Source: Hydrangea macrophylla
Lineage: Eukaryota > Streptophyta > Magnoliopsida > Cornales > Hydrangeaceae
Assembly (NCBI GenBank): GCA_033977485.1
Contig: CM066998.1
Coordinates: 53,534,274-53,598,273, forward strand
Length of the DNA: 64,000 nucleotides
Direction: 5' to 3'
Below, piece by piece: positions 1 through 10,719 of this stretch; the first letter of the stretch is position 1, and each line of letters opens with the position of its first letter. Made by a program: the position numbers and the translations under genes. The notes below the pieces were generated by a model. It did no database searches, had not been told where the DNA came from, and saw only the letters and a list, made by a program, of their open reading frames with translations.

Positions 1-493
1 CATATGTTTCAGTTTAAAATTACATTTAAACCACACACAATTAACTACCATAATTTTAGGAAGCCATGATTCCATAACTCCTTCACTTCTGTTATAATAC
101 ATAATGACTAAAAATAACTCATATTCAAATTAACTTCTATTTAAAATAGATAAAGGGTATAAAAGTAATAAAAAAAAACAAAAATTAGGGAAAATGACTA
201 ATTCCTTAATTGTACACCAATTAAGTGATTGTTTTCATAACTTCCTAATTTAGATGCACTCAATATACAAAACCTGCATAATAAGGGACTAAACAACATG
301 TTTCTAATTTTTATATGCATGTGTGTCAAATGTATATCACCTCACCCTGTAATGTTTGGAAACATTTTCCCAAAAAAAAAAAAAAAAAAGTTTGGAAACA
401 TATACACCTTTTTGGACTTTTTCCATATTTTCAGAAGGACAATTTTGAAATTAAAAAAAATATATATAGTTGATGTCAGTACAAAGCGCAATA
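1..493. other. AT-rich spacer, no gene seen
   Basis: This stretch is AT-rich with short A-runs (for example at about 372-389). I see no coding signal, TIR or LTR edge in it. Short open frames here are low complexity and not credible as genes. Confidence 0.6.
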
Positions 494-1180
494 ACTTAAA
501 GTAGGGTTGCAAAAAAAACTCGTTACCCAAGACCCGACCCGACTCGACCCGACCCGATTGGGTCGGGTCTGAAATGAAATGGGTCGGGTCTGGTTCGGGT
601 CCAGTCAAAAGATAAATATTTCGGTTCGGGTCGGGTTGGGTCCGGGTCGGGTCGGGTCTGGTTTGGTCCGGCCAATAGACAAACTGTTTTTGCTAATTAA
701 TTGTTTATTTTGGTGACAAAGTTCTCATTTTTCTTTTCATTATATCCATGAATATATAAAACATAACCACTTTATTAATTTGAACTTTTATAGGTTGCAC
801 ATCATTATATCCATGAATATATAAAACATTATATTCATTTTTCTAATGGTGGGAATTAATTTTCATGACTCTCCACCCTCATCAATTTTTTTAATGGATA
901 TATTATACATAGAAGAATAGGTATCCACTAATGAATATAAATAAAAATACTTATAAAATAAAATATAAGAAAAAATATATATTTTAAAAAAAAAAAAAAA
1001 ACTGGGTTGTGACCCAGACCCAACCCGACCCGAACCAAAGTTACTGGGTCGGGTCGGTCTGGGTCCAAACCTCATCGGTTCGGGTCTGGGTCTCAAAACA
1101 TGGAACCATTCATAATCGGGTCGGTTACGATTCTGTAGGAACCCGACCCGATCCGACCCATGTGCAACCCTAACTTAAAG
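494..1180. mobile_element. hAT-type MITE with GGGTC-rich subterminal repeats
   Basis: The element itself is 502-1172 (671 bp). Its ends are inverted copies of TAGGGTTGC (502-510 and 1164-1172). It is flanked by a perfect 8-bp direct repeat ACTTAAAG (494-501 and 1173-1180), the TSD length typical of hAT transposons. Both subterminal zones (about 525-670 and 1010-1160) are packed with GGGTC/GACCC pentamers, so the two halves can pair over a long distance. The centre is AT-rich and non-coding, so the copy is non-autonomous. The ends and TSD are read directly; the hAT assignment follows from TSD length. Confidence 0.8.
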
Positions 1181-1813
1181 GGCCAGCACCTTCCACACGT
1201 GCACTGAAACTAGAGTCTACCTTAGAGTTTTGCTTTTATTCTGATTGTTGTTGCTCACACTAAGCCCTACGAGAAGCAAGTCGTACATCATCCCTCTCTT
1301 ATGTATAATATTAACAAAAATAAAAGCCTTTCCCAAAATCTAGGAGGGGCAGCCGTCCCCGCCTGCCCCCTCTGAATTCATTCTTGAGCAATCTATTATA
1401 TATATCTAAAAATCGAAGCCAAAAGCCTTCCCACAATCATCCACATGGCGCCTAGGTGGCTTTTTCCCCTTACTCTTCTGTATCTACGTGGCTTTCTTTT
1501 ATTTTATTTACAGCCTTTCCTTTTCATCTCCCACAAACAGCCGCCTCCTCTCCCATATAATTGTCTTCAATTACTCCCTTAAATGAGACCAATCAATATA
1601 TTAAGGGAAGTGGAAAAGGTCACCAAAATCAGACTATAAATACACGTACCACTCAGCTACATAGAATACATAAATCGAATTCACCAAGATCTATTCTTCT
1701 ATGTTTCTGAATAATACTCAAATACCATTATGAACAAACTTCTTCAACCTTACATGCAAATCAGTCCTGGCTTATATCAAATCTCTCTCTGCGCCAAATA
1801 ACTCTTTGAGGGA
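1181..1813 (+). other. Spacer with a promoter-like segment
   Basis: No convincing coding region is seen. The segment 1430-1700 looks promoter-like: CT-rich tracts, an ACGTGG core near 1489 and a TATAAATA box at 1635-1642. No clear gene follows; the next recognisable sequence is a transposon-derived RNase H fragment. Confidence 0.3.
1635..1642 (+). promoter_or_regulatory. TATA-box-like TATAAATA
   Basis: A canonical plant TATA box sits in a CT-rich, otherwise promoter-like context, about 170 bp upstream of the RNase H fragment. No transcript or long ORF is attached, so it may be a relic of a lost gene or element, or chance. Confidence 0.25.
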
Positions 1814-2216
1814 TGGCAATCACCATGGCCAGAATTGGTGAAAATAAACTGTGACGGGTCTTTTATAGAAAATGGTGCAAGGACAGGTGTCAGAGTTGTG
1901 GTTAGGGATTGTAATAGGGAAGTTTTGGGGACCTTAGCTAAGAAGGAAAAACCTTGCTTATTAGCAGAAATGGTGGAGGCGTTAGCTTTTCTCTGTGCAA
2001 TCAAGTTTGCAAGTCAGTTGGGGGCTTCGCAATGCTACGTTTGAGACAGATGCAATGACTATTGTGAAGGAGATGAACAGTGATGAGAAATGCTTTACTA
2101 GCTATGGAAATGTTATCCATGAAGCACGTGACCTCTGGGATCTTTTGATAATGTTATTATTCAACATATTGGCAGAACGTGGAACCATGTACAGTTTATC
2201 ATTAGATGATAGCTAA
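1814..2216 (+). pseudogene. RNase H-like fragment (plant LINE / RVT_3 type), frameshifted
   Basis: Three frames together give the order of the plant RVT_3 RNase H domain. The opening WP.LVKINCDGSF around 1814-1865 matches the usual K.N.DG entry with its catalytic Asp. Next comes a VVRD stretch, then a MVEALAF helix holding the acidic residue, then FETDAM (second Asp) after a frameshift near 2030. The R.WNHV.F end lies after another shift near 2170. Such domains occur in plant L1-type LINEs and as free single-domain ORFs. About 130 residues are recognisable, without upstream RT, so it is a truncated relic. No LTR or poly(A) edge is visible. Confidence 0.7.
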
Positions 2217-2848
2217 TCTTGGCCTGATTTTGTCTTCCAGTTTCTTTGATGTGCCTCTTTAATTGGGTCCCTTTCATATCTACCGAAGTCTTTTGATATC
2301 CCCTTACATGTTATATAGGCTTTTCATTTAACTCTTACTATAACATTACAACATTAGTCAGCAAGAGCAATTATACTCCAGTTAAGGTAGCATAGAGGTT
2401 AGATTTTGGGGGAAAATTGTTTGGTTGGCTTTAAAACCAATAACTTGTAGACAATTGAGAAAAAAACACTTGTAGCCAGTTGCACTTTTTTGTATTTTCA
2501 CTATCATATTTTCTTTTCTGGTTTGTTTCTTTATATTTTTTTTTCCACTTTTTCGCATTCTTTTATGTATTGTAATTGTATTCATCTCTTTTTGTCTAGA
2601 GGTTTTAATTTCTCCTCCTGTTTTTTTTTCCTTTTCGGTGCATTGCACCGGGTATGTCGACTAGTTTTCTCTAAAAAAGAAGGTTTTTCATTGACAGATG
2701 TCTAATAAGGTCGCTTTTGGACAATTGAAAGATTAACTCACTTTTTTTTTTTTCTTTTTGCAATCGAATTGCTGAGATTTCATTTAAGTTTTGAAGAACT
2801 AAAATTATTTATGAATTCAAAAATCGATACAATAGGCATTTAACTTAC
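2217..2848. other. Spacer, no gene seen
   Basis: AT-rich with long T-runs (about 2520-2640 and 2740-2760). I looked on the minus strand for a further exon of the nuclease fragment that starts at 2849 and did not recognise one. Confidence 0.5.
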
Positions 2849-3011
2849 TTTGGTAATCGTAGGTGCAAGCTTGATCAGGAGTGTCAATGAAATGAAGGGG
2901 GCTTGTCCACCTATATCTGTACCAATGCCTCACTTGGTCAGGCCATACACACAGGGCCGACAAGTCTCCTTTTACATCGTCTGGTAATAACATCCGTACA
3001 GCGTGTGCCGC
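2849..3011 (-). pseudogene. Orphan exon of an S1/P1-type endonuclease (BFN/ENDO family)
   Basis: On the minus strand this encodes about 54 residues without a stop, including MLLPD, GDLSALCVWPDQVRHWYRY and SPLHFIDTPDQACTYDY. These are hallmarks of the plant S1/P1 zinc-dependent nuclease family. The Asp in WPDQVR and the His in SPLHFIDTP correspond to family zinc ligands. The reading frame is followed by a canonical donor GTAAGT (2848-2843) and preceded by AG (3013-3012), so it looks like a complete internal exon of 163 bp. I do not recognise the N-terminal Trp/His exon or the downstream HxxxD exons within about 2 kb on either side. It is most likely a duplicated or captured exon or the remains of a decayed gene. 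Family members cleave RNA and single-stranded DNA in senescence and cell death. Confidence 0.75.
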
Positions 3012-4199
3012 CTTGCGTTCCAACAGACCCTATATTCATCCACCACTCAAATTTGTTAGTCAAATACTCCCTCCGTGGGTTAATTTGGAACGGAAATTTG
3101 GATTCCGATTGAAACTAATCCGCCAATTTTTTATTTTCAAATTTTGAAATACAAGAATTCAAAATAAACTTAGCCTGAAATCGAGTTTGTGCTGAAAATT
3201 TTGGAAATTCTGATTTTTTGATTCAAAAAATTCTTCGATTTATAATTATATTCTACTTTTGTAAAAATATATAGATATACATTTTTGGGGGACATGAAAT
3301 GTATTATGTTATTTTCAACTAAAATTTGCAAATTCCTAAAATTTTGAGAAAATAAGTCTTACAAATTATGATTCCAAAACATTCCAAAAAAAAAGTCAAT
3401 ATTTCCGAATTTTTTGAATCGGAATTGAATTTTGAAATTCCAAACCTTCCGAATAGGAATACCATAGGAGTTTTTTCTATTTTGAAAATTTTAAAATATT
3501 TTTCGAAGACCTCAATTCCGATCTGAACCATTTGAAAATCAGCCTTACTCTCTCTGTTTTCAAATAAAGGGACATTTTGAGAATTCCAACTACTTAAGAA
3601 ATCTTATTTCAGAGAAATCTAAATAAACTCATGTGCTGCATGGATGAGCTCTGCATGCATAGAGAAATCTGGTGGGGGAACATTTCAATATTACCTTTGT
3701 CTTGAATTTTTAATTCAATGTAACATCAAATGAAAAGTATGTGGAGAATTTTAAAATGATAAAACGTAAGCTCAGAAAGTATTTAGTTAAAGACTTAAAG
3801 TATATTCCCTTGTCACGAATCACGGATGATTTTAAAAATGGAACATTCAAAAATAGAATAAAAAAACACTTAATTTGGAGCTAAAAGATTAAGATATATA
3901 AGCAAGCATGAAAATTCTGATGGCATATAAAAGCATGCCAAGGTAGGAGTGGGATGAAAGGTGAATGTTTTCACTTTTCAGGCATCTTTGATTCAGGCTA
4001 AATGTGTGAGCTAGATTACAATTGACTAATATATTAGAGACTAAACGGAGAAGTAAGAAGAAAATTGTTAGTTTGGAGAATTGTGACCAATATAGGCCCA
4101 CAAAACAAAATATTTAGAATTTTGGGGGACTAGGCGCACCCTACCCTTTAATAGTTTCGTCTTTGTTCATTATGTACACACTATGAAATCAACATGAGC
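3012..4199. other. AT-rich spacer, no gene seen
   Basis: AT-rich sequence with many AAATTTTG-like runs. A CTCCCTCCGT string near 3065 resembles one Stowaway MITE end, but no matching inverted end was found. No coding signal is seen on either strand. Confidence 0.5.
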
Positions 4200-4222
4200 A
4201 CGCAATCTGAACTTTTTTTTCT

Positions 4223-4261
<39 letters not shown>

Positions 4262-4665
4262 CCGGATACAATGCCAAATCCTTTAACTTGTCTTTCACAA
4301 CTTTGAGATTAGTATCTATTGTTGTTATTATCGGAGTAAAAGTTTCGGGCGAACTTCGGACACGTGTATGGACCCCACAACACACATATCAAGTTAATCA
4401 GGGAGGCAAGCCAGCGGTAGCATCGAACCCACACTAAGTTGGACATTGTCCATCTTAAGATCCATCCCTCCAATTAGTTTACACGAGCCCTGGGGATTTC
4501 GAACCCTTAACCTCTCTAAAGGAGGCCAAAAGTACTGACCAAATCCCCTGTAGTTACCCATATAAAGTCTCAAACCCAAGACCAAGTGGATAAAATACCC
4601 CATTATCTTGGTCCGCCTAGCACTGGGCAGCCGAAAATTTGATTACGCAACATGAACTTTTTTCT
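4200..4665 (-). mobile_element. SINE-like retroposon with poly(A) tail and long TSD
   Basis: A 38-base T-run (4224-4261) is the poly(A) tail of an insertion on the minus strand. Flanks repeat imperfectly over 21-23 bp: ACGCAA.. TGAACTTTTT at 4200-4222 and at 4645-4665, the long variable TSD expected of target-primed reverse transcription. On the minus strand the body contains GGTTCGAAATC (4506-4494), close to a Pol III B box, and a second GGGTTCGATG near 4432-4412. This fits a tRNA-derived SINE. No clear A box was fixed. A retroposed non-SINE transcript is the alternative. Confidence 0.6.
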
Positions 4666-4777
4666 AAAAGACGGTTTTTTTTTTTTCCTTTTCTTTTTTG
4701 GAACACTTTTAGTCTGTTTCCACAAATAAAATTTACGGAGATCCTCTGAAAATATTAATTGCATTGTGAATGACATC

Positions 4778-5169
4778 TAAGACCATCTCTAATGGGCATG
4801 ATATACCTCATGTTATTGTCAAATTATAGCATTACTTACAAAAAAAATCCCTCTAATGGCATGTCAAAACTCATGCCAAATTATAACAATGCTATATTCT
4901 GTACCAAATTTGGCATGACCTTTGGTATTGCTATAATTTTGCATGACCTTTGGCACACCATTGGAGATGTGCTTTTGGAGGACTATGCTATAATTGGCAT
5001 ACCAACAAGGCAACACCTTAAATTTGTCCAATACAAAGAAAGAAATAGCATTTCATTTGACATATATCATTGGAGCATATGTGCTAAAATATAACATTTT
5101 AGTACTACAATAATGCTAAAATATAAATTTGACATGACGAAATAACATTTAACATTGAAGATGATCTAA
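4778..5169. mobile_element. Tourist/Harbinger-like MITE
   Basis: The element 4781-5166 (386 bp) opens with GACCATCTCTAATGGG and closes with an imperfect inverted match ending GAAGATGATC. It is flanked by the 3-bp repeat TAA (4778-4780 and 5167-5169), typical of PIF/Harbinger insertions. The interior is AT-rich with repeated TTGGCATGACCTTTGG-like words. A 100-codon open frame lies wholly inside it and has no family resemblance, so I do not call a gene. Confidence 0.65.
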
Positions 5170-6101
5170 AAGCTCGATGTTTTATAAGTTGTCAAGAAAA
5201 TTTGGAACTTACAGGCATAAATTGAACATTTTTTATAAGTTACGAAGAATTGAACATTCTTTATAAGTTACATAGAATTGTCTTCCTTGTATTTCACCCT
5301 AAAGCAACCAAAGGAAAAAAAAAACCGTCAAAGCATCTATTAACAGTTGACTGTTGAGTGTTCTTAGATCCTTAGACTAATTGGTTGAAAAAAGTCACCT
5401 ATTTTCTCATTAAAGTGCGGATAATAGAATTGGTGTGACTCACAAGTCAGAAACAGCACTGAATTCATTACCAATAAAACAAACTTTACGCCAATAATTT
5501 ACAAAAGGACAGAAATAATTAATGTTGATTATATTTTACTTATCTTTTTGTGATTAAGTTGATTTTCATTTTATTTTTGGAAATTTGGTATATAAAAAAC
5601 CAAAAACCCGTAAGGGATTATTTGAGTTTAAAGGATAACTCGTTTTTAATTTCGGTCAAAAGTCCTTGGATTAGAGAAAATTAATCAAATCAAATTCTTA
5701 TGTTATAATTTTGCATTCTTAGTTATACGAAAGTTTCAATTTTACAGAACTAATTACGTGAATTTTTCAGTTAAATGACCTTTTACTAAAAAAAAAAAAA
5801 AACTGCTTGAACCTAAGGCCAAAAAAATCTATTTAATTTATGTATGGCTTTTGACTAGAATTTCTTATTCTTAATTTTATTTTATATGATTTAAAAATGG
5901 CACTTAATTAAACCCTATGACGGTCTTTTCTGCGTAATACCTAATGGGAGTTTACTTTTAACTTGAATAACTAATCAAGATTTATTCATTTTCAACTTTT
6001 TGTGCCTATGTTGTTTAAAAAAGATTTACACCAACTGCTCATTTTTAAATTTACTAGGTCAATAGGCACTTGCCAGTTAAATAATTTGCTATAATTTTTG
6101 G
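5170..6101. other. AT-rich spacer, no gene seen
   Basis: AT-rich, with A-runs near 5310 and 5790. No TIR pair, LTR edge or coding signal was found. Confidence 0.5.
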
Positions 6102-6286
6102 CTTATTTTAAGGGCAATGCTAGGGGCACTAACAAAATTCACTAACACTTACTAACACACTCTATCTCTCTGCTAGTGGTACTGCGGGGTCCACTGCGGA
6201 CCCCACAATGCCACTAGGAGAGAGATAGAGTGTGTTAGTAAGTATTAGTGGATATTGTTAGTGCCCCAAATATAACTCTTATTTTA
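6102..6286. mobile_element. Fold-back MITE, Mutator-like (copy 1)
   Basis: The element 6111-6277 (167 bp) is almost wholly self-complementary: GGGGCACTAACAAAATTCAC near the left end pairs with GTGCCCC at the right end. The centre is a GGGGTCC/GGACCCC turn flanked by TATCTCTCT / AGAGAGATA. It is flanked by a 9-bp direct repeat CTTATTTTA (6102-6110 and 6278-6286), the TSD length of Mutator-like elements. The same core layout recurs at 7236-7399 and 9145-9299. Confidence 0.75.
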
Positions 6287-7226
6287 ATTATAACACTTAA
6301 GAACATCAATTTGTATACATGTTAGGTTTGGTAGGAGCAAAGTCTATGCACCTGTGATATAATATCCTATCTTTCTCTCTAATATTTTATAAAAGTGGGA
6401 TGTCACCGGGATTTTTTATCTTTTTTTTTTTTTTAAGACTCCACAATTAGTAGATCTCACATTGTCTGTAAACTCCACCAGAACACCACAAGAGAGAATC
6501 TAGACACATTATGTTATTTGTGGATTGTATTTGTGATATTTATTTGTGCCCAAAAACTTATTCCTCTTATATATGTCAGTAGATAGATTAGTAGAAGTAG
6601 ATATATGTTAGTAGATTTGTGTATGGTGGTTAGAAGTTTTCAATGGCTTGGTAGTTGAGGTGATCGTGTTTCAAAGAATAAAGAACATGGTGGAAAAAAT
6701 AAATTGAAGAAGGGGGGCCGGAGGAATTAATTTGAGAAAAATAGACACTTCACATTTCAAATTTGGCCAACTAATTTTTTGGCCAAACAAAATTTTAAAG
6801 TTTGTTAGGAGCCCACTATGTAGAACTCGTCCTTGAAAACCAAATTGCAAGCCCTTATTAGTCGATATGGAAGAGGATCCTAACGTAGTTTCAATTTGGT
6901 CATAGTTATAGGGTCAATTCCGAACATAGATGTACAATGAAATGGCCTACTCGCAGAGGCATAAACACAATTAACATAAATTTATTCGGGTATCTCTCTT
7001 TAGTTCTCCTACAAGGGTGGTCGAGTTGTAAGCGGCTATGGTGGGCAGTAGCCACTCCAAATTATGGGGAAAAAAATTATTAATATGTGTAGTAATTTAT
7101 AAACCCAATTGTAATCCAGTCTACCATAAATATTTAGCCCAACACATTTTCTTAATGTAGCCTATATCTAATACAAAATTTCAGGCTCTCCTTTGCTCTT
7201 ACTCTAAGAGTCCATTTGGGTTAGCT
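6287..7226. other. AT-rich spacer, no gene seen
   Basis: No coding signal. A T-run lies at about 6420-6435 and repeated AGTAGATATAT-like words at about 6580-6625. Nothing further is supported. Confidence 0.5.
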
Positions 7227-7408
7227 AAAATATTAGAGTAAAGATTGAGACATACTCAAAGACACAACTTTTGGGACACAACCCAAGAGATGTGTCTATA
7301 ACTCTCCTGTGATGTCACTGGACCCCACAGTGACACAGGAGAGAGATAGACACATCTCTTGAGTTGTTTGTGTCTTTGGGTGTACCCCAAGTATTACCCA
7401 AAATATTA
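7227..7408. mobile_element. Fold-back MITE, Mutator-like (copy 2)
   Basis: The element 7236-7399 (164 bp) is flanked by a perfect 9-bp repeat AAAATATTA (7227-7235 and 7400-7408). The outer ends pair through CAAAGACACAA, and the middle is an inverted repeat around TGGACCCCACAGTG with GAGAGAGATAGACACA on the right arm. The AGAGAGATAG and ACCCCACA core is shared with the copies at 6111 and 9145, defining a local family. Confidence 0.8.
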
Positions 7409-8024
7409 AGAGCCCGTTTGAGTTCGTTGAAACTTACAAAAAAAAAAAAAAAAAAAAAGGAATTCTTCAGAGTAGGAACTAAACAGTATAGGTGCTACAC
7501 TTTACCTGTGCAATTCGGCATGTCATTATATGACCTTCCTTGCTCCAAGCTTGGACTCCATATTCAAAACAACAAAAGAAAATAAAGAACAATGAAAACA
7601 ATCTCAAAAAGCCTCTCTGTGACCCCATTCTCACAAATTAATGACCTTTTCCTTGTGGAATTTTATCAAATGAAATGACCCAACTTGATGGTTTTGTTCT
7701 GCATGCATAGATATATACACACAAATGTGTATATATAGTGAGTGTAAGTTTCATGTTTTCCTTCCTTCTTTAGAAACTTGACCATCAATACACGCAACAT
7801 GGGTATATTCTCTAACTAACAGGGGCATCTTAGCAATTAAAGAATGGTAGTTAGGCTGAAATTATTAATTATATACATTTCTTGGCTTTCTTAAATTGCT
7901 GACTTGAAATAGAATGAAATTAATAATGGGTACAGGATGTACATCATGATCTGGCAGATGAGGATTGAAGAGATTGACGTGTAGGGAACTTCAATATAAA
8001 AGAAATTGCTGTTGGCCATGGGGT
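7409..8024. other. Spacer, no gene seen
   Basis: Contains an A-run (about 7437-7458) and short AT microsatellite words near 7710-7740. No coding or mobile-element edge is recognised. Confidence 0.45.
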
Positions 8025-8474
8025 TGTTGGGAATTATACAATTCCCACGCAATTGAAATTTGATATGCCAGCGGAATATATGAAATTAAAGTTTGGAAAG
8101 ACATTCCAAACATACACGTAAAAGACACACCGTATTTAACAGACACACACTAAAGAAAGTACTCACAGATTTGTATGTGGTACGGCCAAACACTGCTCAC
8201 ATCCACACCTGTGAGATTCGTTCTTTTCATTATTGAGAATACAAATTAGTACAAGACACAACTGAATTAAATCACATAACTCAATCTCAATACCCTTGTA
8301 CATCCACTCTCAATACCCATAAGAACCTAACACTATCACTATAATATAGAGAAATTATAAAGATAAAGAAAAATCTCACTCTACTCACATACCTAATATT
8401 GTGAACAACCTTACAAAAAACTTCAATGCCGCCAAAGGAGGACACCATATGCTGTCATATATTCATATATACAC
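8025..8474 (-). mobile_element. Copia LTR remnant related to the adjacent Tork-like LTR
   Basis: On the minus strand about 8300-8215 reads GTATTGAG, ACAAGGGT, GAGTTATGTGATTTAAT, CTTGTAC and TATTCTCAATA in the same order as the U5-side half of the Tork-like LTR (10379-10618 and 24623-24849). The 3' edge would be CCCAACA, the complement of TGTTGGG at 8025. The 5' side is not sharply defined and may have been truncated near the Tork insertion. No internal region follows, so it is a solo or broken LTR of a related family. Confidence 0.5.
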
Positions 8475-8776
8475 AAAGTTGTGGAGTCCATTCCTATGTA
8501 GTCAAAAGTAATTCAATTTCTTTTGTTGATATACTAACCGTAAGTAGGTGGTAGTTAGGTTGATAAGCTTGGATACAATCCAAAAAGTAATTGGATAATT
8601 GCAAACGGTGAATCTATCAGGCTATCACAAAAGGTGGCGTGAATAGGAGGGAACTCTTATTCATATGCATAGAGCTGTATACATATATATATATATATAT
8701 AACATACACATGTGGGAAAAAAAATACACTCGGCTGGGGGCTTGTGAGAGAGATAAATATTGTGAGGGGTTTTCCT

Positions 8777-9515
8777 TTGGGCCTCGTTTGTTTGCCGGAT
8801 AGGATAAAGGGATATTGTATAAAAGTATACTTTGTTATCATAGGATAACTAACCACAGGATAAAACAGTGTAGCATTATTTTTATACTGTGTTTGGTTTG
8901 TGCCGAATTATACTAGTGATAAAATTCAATTAGTTAATACTGTATTTGGATGACCATGGTATAAGGATGGATTACAACTTTACCAAAATGTCATTTAAGT
9001 GGGGGAACAAAAACCAAATTGATATTAAGATAACAGTCTGTTTAGCATTCCACAATCTGATACAAAAACATCATGTATAGATCTGGAAGAAGGACACATG
9101 TTTTACAAAAAAATCTGATACAAAAAAATCTAATTAAAAAAAAAGAGTAATACTTGGGAAACAATCAAAATACACAACCTTGAGTCACAACCTCCATTTT
9201 GTGTCTATCTCTCTCCTAGTGGCTACTGTGGGGCCCGTCAAGAGAGAGATAGGCACAAAATGGAGGTTGTGTATTTTGGTTGTATTCCAAGTATTACTCT
9301 AAAAAAAATGCAATATTTTTGACAAATCTGTGTGGGCTCTTGACTACAGAATCTTGCTGTACAGATCTACAACTACCAGGGCTGGATTAATTTCAGAGAC
9401 ACATATGCAACGAAGAATAACTATTCCAATCTGTGGCATTGTACATGGCCAATTGAAGTTGGACTAGAAAAACAAGTAAAGAAAAAGAAGGGACCCTGAC
9501 ATCAAGAATGTGAAA

Positions 9516-9546
<31 letters not shown>

Positions 9547-10378
9547 ACAAATTATCAAAAAACTACTTCATCAGATGTGGAAGAACGCATTTTGCAAAAA
9601 GATAAATCAAAATAGAACAATGCAAACATATTTTTGAGAAATCTGATACCAAAAAAAAGAAAAAAGAAATCAATCAAAACTAAAGTAAACATGATCTCCA
9701 ATACAAAATACAAATATGTATAGATCTAGAAGAAAAGCATGTTTTGCAAGAAAAAAAATTAAAATCAAAACAGAAATCGTTTGAACAGATCCAAACCCCT
9801 TGATTTGGTCTATTCGTCTCCAATCTTCTATCTTCATCTTCGAAATCATTTTCGTCTTCGTCATCTCTCTTTGAAATCAAGTTAGAAATTGAAACCCAGC
9901 TAGATCACGAAACAAGATATGTATATATATACATAAAAAAAAAACGCCGATCTGATTATATATACATATATATATATATATCTGCATATGAATATATATA
10001 TATACTCCTAAAAAACGCAGATCTGTTCATCTTCTCTCATCATCTTCGATCGTTTCTCTATCTTCGTCTTCGTCTGTTCTTCTCCTCTTCTTTCTCTGCT
10101 CTCTTCTCTCTCTTCTCAATTCTGTTTTGGGTTAAAATGAAAAAGTAAACTTGACTTTGGTGTTTTATATCAGGGGTAATATTGTCAAAATGAACCACAA
10201 TCCCTCTTCCCCGTTATATACGCATTTTTCAATACCCCCCCCGTATTGTTTTTAACCACACATCATAATACCAAGAGTTAACTTATCCTATAAACACCCA
10301 ACCAAATGCAGTATAAACCCGGATTGAACTAAAATAGTCTAATCCCCCTTAATTATCCGGCAAACAAACGAGCCCTTG
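8777..10378. mobile_element. Non-autonomous PIF/Harbinger-like element in the Tork LTR
   Basis: The element 8780-10375 (1,596 bp) has near-perfect 22-bp TIRs, GGCCTCGTTTGTTTGCCGG at the left and the inverse of GGGCTCGTTTGTTTGCCGG at the right, differing at one base. The LTR target TTG is duplicated (8777-8779 and 10376-10378), as the uninterrupted 3' LTR confirms. A 3-bp TSD and these ends fit PIF/Harbinger. The interior is AT-rich with TA microsatellites (about 9517-9545, 9957-9983) and no transposase. A MITE sits inside at 9145-9299. Confidence 0.8.
9136..9308. mobile_element. Fold-back MITE, Mutator-like (copy 3)
   Basis: The element 9145-9299 has TIRs GAGTAATACTTGG and CCAAGTATTACTC and paired arms containing CAAAATACACAACCT and CCATTTTGTGTCTATCTC. 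The flanks are A-rich (TAAAAAAAA on the right, A9 on the left), so the 9-bp TSD is plausible but low complexity. Its core CTCTCTCCTAGTGG matches copy 1. It inserted into the Harbinger-like element, the third layer at this point. Confidence 0.7.
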
Positions 10379-10620
10379 GGGTATTGAGTGAGTGAGTGAG
10401 TGAGTACAAGGGTTTGTGAGTTGAGTTATGTGATTTAATCCTAGATTTCTTGTTCCAGTTTTTTATTCTCAATATTAAAGAAATATCTCTTGGGTGTGAA
10501 CGTAGGTAGGGTTTTGTCGAACCACATAGAATTTCTCTTGTGTGATTTCTTTTCTTTTTTCCTTGTTATTTTTCGTTTCATTGTATGCTCATTTAATTCC
10601 GCTGCGTAAATCTCAACAAG

Positions 10621-10633
10621 TGGTATCAAAGCC
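10621..10633 (+). other. Primer binding site, Tork-like element
   Basis: TGGTATCAAAGCC lies two bases after the LTR end. It is complementary to the 3' end of plant initiator tRNA-Met (canonical TGGTATCAGAGC) with one mismatch. Confidence 0.85.
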
Positions 10634-10659
10634 AGGTTCGGTGTGCCAGTCAATTCACC

Positions 10660-10719
10660 ATGAAGGCGATGATCAACTCACAACTCATGGTAGAGTAGTT
10701 TAATGGAAAGGGTAGTTTT
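10660..10719 (+). pseudogene. Gag N-terminus of the Tork-like element (interrupted)
   Basis: An ATG at 10660, 27 bases after the PBS, opens a frame with FNGKGSF, the conserved N-terminal Gag motif of Tnt1/Tork copia elements. One in-frame stop lies at 10695-10697. The frame is then cut by the Tekay-like insertion at 10720 and resumes after 22760. Confidence 0.7.

Larger units (their letters stand above)
8480..10618 (+). repeat. 5' LTR of the Tork-like element, split by a Harbinger-like insertion
   Basis: LTR sequence is 8480-8779 plus 10379-10618. Both parts match 24268-24849 in order, including the GGCTATCACAAAAGGTGGC box and the CTCTTGGGTGTG.ACGTAGG box. It starts TGTGGAGTCC and ends CTCAACA. 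The insertion at 8780-10375 explains the extra length. A TGAG tetranucleotide run lies near 10385-10404. Confidence 0.85.

Noticed and set aside
3060..3600. Possible Stowaway MITE from the CTCCCTCCGT string
   Set aside because: Only one end resembles a Stowaway terminus; no inverted partner and no TA duplication could be found.
4792..5094. 100-codon open frame
   Set aside because: Completely inside the Tourist-like MITE and without family resemblance.
8617..8856. Open frames near the copia LTR start as a gene
   Set aside because: They lie inside the Tork-like LTR and run across the TA microsatellite into the Harbinger-like insertion.
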